NCBI GenBank assembly: GCA_947460915.1
Contig: CANHKJ010000110.1
Span: 1 to 9,154, forward strand
Source: Verrucomicrobiia bacterium
GTDB taxonomy: Bacteria; Verrucomicrobiota; Verrucomicrobiia; Verrucomicrobiales; Akkermansiaceae
DNA: 9,154 nucleotides
Direction of reading: 5' to 3'
Shown here: in pieces, positions 5,801-9,154 of the stretch
How the letters are laid out: each line of letters opens with the position of its first letter
Position numbering within the stretch: position 1 is the first letter of the stretch
Program-made: the position numbers and the translations under genes
The notes under the pieces: generated by a model
What the model was told of the DNA's origin: nothing
Database searches by the model: none
Seen by the model: only the letters and a program-made list of their open reading frames with translations

Positions 5801-5863
5801 GGAGCGCGGACTTTAGTCCGCTTGGCTTATTGATACGAAGGTGCGGACTAAAGTCCGCGCTCC
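5801..5863. repeat. REPIN-like pair of inverted palindromes, possible bidirectional terminator
   Basis: Two 21-bp arms (5801-5821 and 5843-5863) are perfect reverse complements, separated by a 21-nt spacer. Each arm contains the palindrome GCGGACTTTAGTCCGC, so each can fold alone (7-bp stem, 2-nt loop) or both can pair into one 21-bp stem. A pair of inverted REP palindromes with a short spacer is the definition of a REPIN, normally spread by a RAYT transposase encoded elsewhere. It exactly fills the gap between two convergent genes (stops at 5798 and 5875). A strong GC-rich stem there could end transcription from both sides, although no U-tract follows. I recall similar 'GCGGACTxxAGTCCGC' repeats in Verrucomicrobiota genomes. 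Confidence 0.75.
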
Positions 5864-5872
5864 ATTACATTA

Positions 5873-6766
5873 TCAAGCCCACTTGGCGAGGGTATCCTTA
5901 ATGCGTGCTTCGACGAGATTGGCAACGCCTTCGGCTCCATCTTGGCGGAGAAAGTTGAGGTAATTGTCGCCGACAGAGCTAAGTTCTTCAGAGGCATCGG
6001 GACCGCAGGACTCGAGGGCGTCGATGGCGCTTTCGAAGTGGCGTTTCGCCACGGCCGTATCACCGGTTTTGATGAGCGCGAGAGCGAGGTTGTTGTAGGA
6101 TTGCGCGGTGTCGATGTGATGATCACCTAACAATTTTCGGCGTGCATCGAGTGCCATCAGGTGCATTTCGCGCGCTTGTTCAAAGTAGCCGGACTGCAGA
6201 TAGAGTGCGCCGAGATTGTTGCAGACTGAAGCGGTTTCCTCGTTGTTTTGGCCAAGCACACGGTGCATGATTTCGAGGGCATTGAGGAAGGCATTTTCGG
6301 CACCATCGACGTCACCTTGTTCTTTTTTCAGGTAGGCAAGGTTGTTGGAAAGGGAAGCGATGTCGAGTTGGGCGGGAGGTGTTGCTTTCTCGAAGTAAGA
6401 AATGGCGAGATCCCAGTGATGGATGGCGCGGTCGAGGTGATTGAGCTGATCATGGCAAGCGCCGAGGTAGGCATGAAGGCGGCCTAGTTCGGTGGCGTCT
6501 TCGATGCGGTTACCGAGCTGGTCGATTGTTTGACGGTAGTCTGCGCGCGCTTTTTCCCATTCGCCCGTTTGGCGGAAAAGATCTCCGCGGACTTCTAAGG
6601 CGGAGGCAAATGTTGCGATGCTCTCAAGATCGGTGTTCAATTCTTTTTCGGCTTTTTCCACTGCCGTATTTGCCACGTAGAGAGCCTCCGAGAAATTTCC
6701 CTGTTCGCACAATTCGCCAACGCGATCGCGCAATATCGTAATGAGATTGACTTTTGTGGATTCCAT
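5873..6766 (-). CDS. Tetratricopeptide-repeat protein, kinesin-light-chain-like (297 aa)
   Basis: The protein is almost wholly alpha-helical TPR repeats of about 34-44 residues. Numbering from the ATG at 6766, clear repeats include 'AYLGACHDQLNHLDRAIHHW' (about 99-118), 'SLSNNLAYLKKEQGDVDGAE' (138-157), 'SVCNNLGALYLQSGYFEQAR' (180-199) and 'QSYNNLALALIKTGDTAVAK' (222-241). The NNLAxxYxxxGxxxxAxxxxxxAL consensus with longer linkers such as 'RRKLLGDHHIDTA' fits the TPR_12 / kinesin-light-chain type. There is no signal peptide or membrane segment, so it is cytoplasmic; TPR domains bind partner proteins, but the partner is unknown. A GTG four codons earlier (6778) is in frame; the ATG is preferred. 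It is convergent with the lipoprotein gene and divergent from the antiporter gene, hence probably transcribed alone. A hairpin lies just upstream of the start. Confidence 0.87.
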   Translation of the reverse strand: MESTKVNLITILRDRVGELCEQGNFSEALYVANTAVEKAEKELNTDLESIATFASALEVRGDLFRQTGEWEKARADYRQTIDQLGNRIEDATELGRLHAYLGACHDQLNHLDRAIHHWDLAISYFEKATPPAQLDIASLSNNLAYLKKEQGDVDGAENAFLNALEIMHRVLGQNNEETASVCNNLGALYLQSGYFEQAREMHLMALDARRKLLGDHHIDTAQSYNNLALALIKTGDTAVAKRHFESAIDALESCGPDASEELSSVGDNYLNFLRQDGAEGVANLVEARIKDTLAKWA

Positions 6767-6783
6767 GGGCTTCTGCACTGAGA

Positions 6784-6811
6784 CTAGCCCAAGGTAGGGA
6801 ACCTTGGCTAG
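6784..6811. other. Hairpin just upstream of the TPR gene start
   Basis: CTAGCCCAAGGT (6784-6795) and ACCTTGGCTAG (6801-6811) pair along 11 bp with one bulged C and a 5-nt loop. It lies 17 nt before the TPR gene's ATG, so it could form in that gene's 5' leader, or the symmetric DNA could be an operator between the two divergent genes. No poly-T tract follows on either strand in the usual terminator arrangement. Confidence 0.4.
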
Positions 6812-6830
6812 GCAAAATCATGGTTTTTGC
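6812..6830. other. Second short inverted repeat next to the hairpin
   Basis: GCAAAA (6812-6817) and TTTTGC (6825-6830) flank a 7-nt centre. It directly abuts the hairpin at 6784-6811 in the divergent TPR/antiporter spacer. Low sequence complexity makes a chance occurrence plausible. Confidence 0.25.
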
Positions 6831-6920
6831 GCAGAACGTTAGGCCTGATCAAGCATTTGGTGATGTTGGTAATTGTTGAATCGCAATCCCTTGATTGGCG
6901 CTTCGATTGCACTGCGGAAT

Positions 6921-8693
6921 ATGGCAGGGTTGTTGCTTATTGCTTTTGCGCTTTTCATTTCAGCGCAAGGCAAGCATGGTGCGCTAGTGTTTGAGTGTAT
7001 AACATGGATGCCGATGGTGGCAGCGGGCGCGACGGATATTTCGCCGTTGTTTGGTCTGTTGACCTTGGTGTTGTTGCTTGCGGTTTTTGTGTCGTTGATG
7101 TTGGTAAGGCTGAAGCAGAGCCTGTTGGTGGGTTACTTTTTGTGTGGGATTTTGATTGCCAATAGCGGCATCCCGCAGTGGTTGGGGATCGAGTCCCAGC
7201 AAAGTGCGGTTGCGGGGTTTGCCGAGCTGGGGATCGTGCTGTTGATGTTCACGTTGGGGATTGAGTTCTCAGTCCGTGAGTTGCGTCAGTTATGGCGCTT
7301 GGCATTGTTTGGCGGTGGACTGCAAGTCTCGATTACAGCATTTTTGGCGGGTGGCATCGCGTTTTTTTTCGGTAGGCCGTGGGAGGAATGTTTGGTGATC
7401 GGAGTGATTTTTGCACTGAGCTCGACGGCGGTGTCATTGAAATCTTTTCAGGATCTGGGCCTCTCGAATAGCCCAGGTGCCAAGTTGGCGCTGGCGATTG
7501 CGTTGTTTCAGGATATTTTGGTGATCGGGCTGTTTTTGGTGTTGCCAAGCCTGCTTGGTGCAAACTCGGGTAACATTGCGGGAAATATCGCGGTGGCCTT
7601 GGGTAAGGGGCTAGCGTTCCTGATCGGCGCGGCATTGCTGGGGAGATATGGCATCAATCCCCTCTTGCATGCGGTGGCAAAAACCCGCAGCCGAGAGCTT
7701 TTCACGCTGACGATCATCGGTATGAGCGCGGGGGTGGCCTTTGCGGGCGGAGCGCTGGAATTGAGCCTAGCGCTGGGGGCTTTTGCTGCGGGCATGATGG
7801 TGAGTGAGTCGATCTACAGTCACCGCATCATGACGGATATCTTGCCTTTTAAGGATTTATTTCTAACGTTGTTTTTTGTGTCGGTGGGCCTGATGATCGA
7901 GGTCGGGCAAGTGGTGGAGCATGCGGGTATCATTTTGTTAGGCACGGCGCTGGTGTTTGTAGTGAAATTTTTGACGGTGTTTGGCATCGCGCGTTTGCTT
8001 CGCCTGCCCCTGCGGCCTGCCTTACTGGCGGGGGCGAGTCTTTCGAGCATTGGTGAATTTTCGTTAGTGTTGATTCAGAAAGCGGATCACATTCGGCCTT
8101 TTGATCCGTGGTTGGAGCAGATGATTTTGATTTGCACGGCCCTGGGCATGGCGCTGATTCCTGGTAGCATGGTGGCGACTGGACCGCTTCATGCGTGGCT
8201 GGAAAAACACGGATGGTTCCGCACCAAACGTGTGACGCCGAAGGGCCTCAACCCCGTCGAATCGATCAAAGGCCTAGCGGATCACGCGATCATTTGTGGC
8301 TATGGCCCAGTCGGTCAAGCACTGCACGAATCGTTGATCAACTGCGGGATTCCTTGCCTGATCATCGATCTCAATGCCGATACGGTTTGCCAGTTGAAAA
8401 AGGATGGCCACTTGGTGCTATTTGGCGATGTCACGCATCCCGAAGCCTTAGCGCTGGCGAAGGTTCGCGATGCCCGCATGATCGCGTTCACGTTCCCGTC
8501 ATTTCAATCCACGCGCATTGCCATCCCACTAGTGCTCCAGGAAAATCCCGAGATTGTGATGATGGCACGCGCGAAGTTTTCCTCGGAAGCCCTCGAGCTC
8601 ACGCTGATGGGGGCCCGAGTGATTCACGATGAACAGGAAAGCGCACATGCGATGGTGGCACAAGCGAAATGCGCCTATGAGCAAGTGGTGTGA
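6921..8693 (+). CDS. CPA2-family cation:proton antiporter with RCK/TrkA-N domain (KefB-like, about 590 aa)
   Basis: This is an inner-membrane exchanger of K+ or Na+ for protons with a cytosolic nucleotide-sensing domain. Numbered from the ATG at 6921, residues 1-40 hold a signal-like hydrophobic stretch 'MAGLLLIAFALFISAQG'. About a dozen membrane segments follow up to about residue 425, including 'LLMFTLGIEFSVRELRQL' (107-124) and the signature 'ALFQDILVIG' with Gln197-Asp198, the ion-binding region of KefB/KefC. Residues from about 454 form a Rossmann fold with 'HAIICGYGPVGQALHESL' (GxGxxG) and the acidic strand end 'LIIDLNAD', typical of TrkA-N. No TrkA-C domain follows. The frame is open from a TTG at 6873; ATGs at 6921 and 7005 are alternatives, 6921 having a weak GCGGA upstream. 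The ion specificity cannot be read from sequence. The stop codon lies in a hairpin shared with the next gene. Confidence 0.9.
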   Translation: MAGLLLIAFALFISAQGKHGALVFECITWMPMVAAGATDISPLFGLLTLVLLLAVFVSLMLVRLKQSLLVGYFLCGILIANSGIPQWLGIESQQSAVAGFAELGIVLLMFTLGIEFSVRELRQLWRLALFGGGLQVSITAFLAGGIAFFFGRPWEECLVIGVIFALSSTAVSLKSFQDLGLSNSPGAKLALAIALFQDILVIGLFLVLPSLLGANSGNIAGNIAVALGKGLAFLIGAALLGRYGINPLLHAVAKTRSRELFTLTIIGMSAGVAFAGGALELSLALGAFAAGMMVSESIYSHRIMTDILPFKDLFLTLFFVSVGLMIEVGQVVEHAGIILLGTALVFVVKFLTVFGIARLLRLPLRPALLAGASLSSIGEFSLVLIQKADHIRPFDPWLEQMILICTALGMALIPGSMVATGPLHAWLEKHGWFRTKRVTPKGLNPVESIKGLADHAIICGYGPVGQALHESLINCGIPCLIIDLNADTVCQLKKDGHLVLFGDVTHPEALALAKVRDARMIAFTFPSFQSTRIAIPLVLQENPEIVMMARAKFSSEALELTLMGARVIHDEQESAHAMVAQAKCAYEQVV

Positions 8694-8712
8694 ATTTTGT
8701 TCTAAAATTCAC
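8690..8712. terminator. Bidirectional hairpin containing the stop codons of both convergent genes
   Basis: GTGAATTTT (8690-8698) and AAAATTCAC (8704-8712) are perfect 9-bp complements around a 5-nt loop. The plus-strand TGA stop (8691-8693) is in the left arm and the minus-strand TGA stop (8711-8709) is in the right arm. The stem is AT-rich with U-rich arms and could weakly terminate from either side; it lacks the GC stem plus separate U-tract of a classical terminator. Confidence 0.5.
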
Positions 8713-9154
8713 GGCTCCACAAAGAACGGCTCATTTGCTGTAGCGGCGTGACCTTTGCCATCGCGCACGAATACAAACAATCGATAGGCTCCCGGCTGTT
8801 GGGGAGCGACAATTGTGGCTTGCGCTTGATCGTTGACCTTCACGCTCTCGGCGACGAGCTTCGCAGGAATTTCTTTGCCTTTTGCATCGCGGCGAACCAC
8901 ATCGTGGTAAACAGCCCACTCATAGCTCAGCGCATCACCATCGGCATCCACGCTCTTGACTGACGCGGTGAAAGAATGACCGGGCGCGACTTTTTTTCGC
9001 GCAACATCACATTGGATCTGCTCGATGCTTGGCGAAATGTTATCGGGGCGTTGGCCGGTCCATTTTTGGCGCAATAGATCGAAATTTTCCGTGGTTTCTC
9101 CTGACTCCAAGCGCAGGCCAAACCACGTTGAGGTTGCTTCTTGTTTTTGACCCC
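8709..9154 (-). CDS. C-terminal part of a secreted protein with an Ig-like domain, probably a glycoside hydrolase; cut by window edge
   Basis: The frame is open from the right edge to TGA at 8709-8711, so only the last 148 or so codons are seen; the beginning lies outside. The segment 'TWFGLRLESGETTENFDLLR' then 'QKWTGQRPDNISPSIEQIQ' looks like the end of a TIM-barrel hydrolase region leading into a beta-sandwich. 'ASVKSVDADGDALSYEWAVY' and 'PGAYRLFVFVRDGKGHAATA' are the D-DGD-L-Y-W and 'YRLFVxVRDGKGxAA' signatures of PKD/Ig-like domains found at the C-terminus of extracellular carbohydrate-active proteins. The Ig-like domain is clear; the hydrolase assignment is inference from how such tails are usually used. 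It converges on the antiporter gene with only 15 nt between stop codons. Confidence 0.65.
   Translation of the reverse strand, partial: GQKQEATSTWFGLRLESGETTENFDLLRQKWTGQRPDNISPSIEQIQCDVARKKVAPGHSFTASVKSVDADGDALSYEWAVYHDVVRRDAKGKEIPAKLVAESVKVNDQAQATIVAPQQPGAYRLFVFVRDGKGHAATANEPFFVEP

Noticed and set aside
7333..8050. Minus-strand frames of 76-100 codons antisense to the antiporter
   Set aside because: Pro/Ser/Lys-rich shadows of hydrophobic membrane segments on the opposite strand.
1..9154. tRNA genes, CRISPR arrays or a defence/toxin-antitoxin module
   Set aside because: No regularly spaced repeats, no tRNA-like cloverleaf with T-loop and acceptor motifs, and no nuclease, toxin or antitoxin motifs were seen. 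The TPR protein and small membrane proteins alone are not enough to propose a defence system.

Overview
The window looks like chromosomal DNA of a Gram-negative bacterium, most likely from the Verrucomicrobiota or a related PVC lineage. That placement is inference from several traits together: lipoprotein-type signal sequences, a secreted parallel beta-helix protein, little use of Shine-Dalgarno sequences, and an intergenic 'gcggactttagtccgc' repeat of a kind I associate with Verrucomicrobiota. No taxonomic marker gene is present. There is no rRNA, tRNA, CRISPR array, integrase or transposase.

Layout. 1-293 (minus) is the start of a heme O synthase gene (cyoE/ctaB) that runs off the left edge. 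Divergent from it, 421-1457 (plus) carries a run of small genes: a 210-aa multi-pass membrane protein, a 97-aa membrane protein with a good ribosome binding site, and, in the same frame just past the latter's TAG stop, a 31-codon zinc-ribbon reading frame. 1458-2043 holds no intact gene. It contains a decayed 3' end of thiC on the minus strand (frameshifted, one cluster cysteine lost) and a long imperfect inverted repeat. 2044-3420 (minus) is a secreted right-handed beta-helix protein. 3578-5798 (plus) is a compact three-gene unit: a DusB-type tRNA-dihydrouridine synthase, a lipoprotein-like trypsin-fold serine protease with an intact His-Asp-Ser triad, and a small lipoprotein. It faces a minus-strand TPR protein (5873-6766), and a REPIN-like pair of inverted palindromes fills the gap between them. 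Divergent from the TPR gene is a CPA2-type cation:proton antiporter fused to an RCK/TrkA-N domain (about 6921-8693). It converges on a partial gene (8709-9154, minus) for the C-terminal Ig-like domain of what is probably a secreted glycoside hydrolase. The two convergent stop codons lie in opposite arms of one hairpin.

Function. The recognisable genes are mostly unrelated housekeeping or envelope functions: heme O synthesis, tRNA modification, ion/proton exchange, envelope proteolysis and extracellular carbohydrate-related proteins. I see no defence island or biosynthetic cluster. The parts most worth a second look are the stop-separated membrane/zinc-ribbon reading frame, the thiC relic, the REPIN-like element and the hairpin shared by two stop codons.
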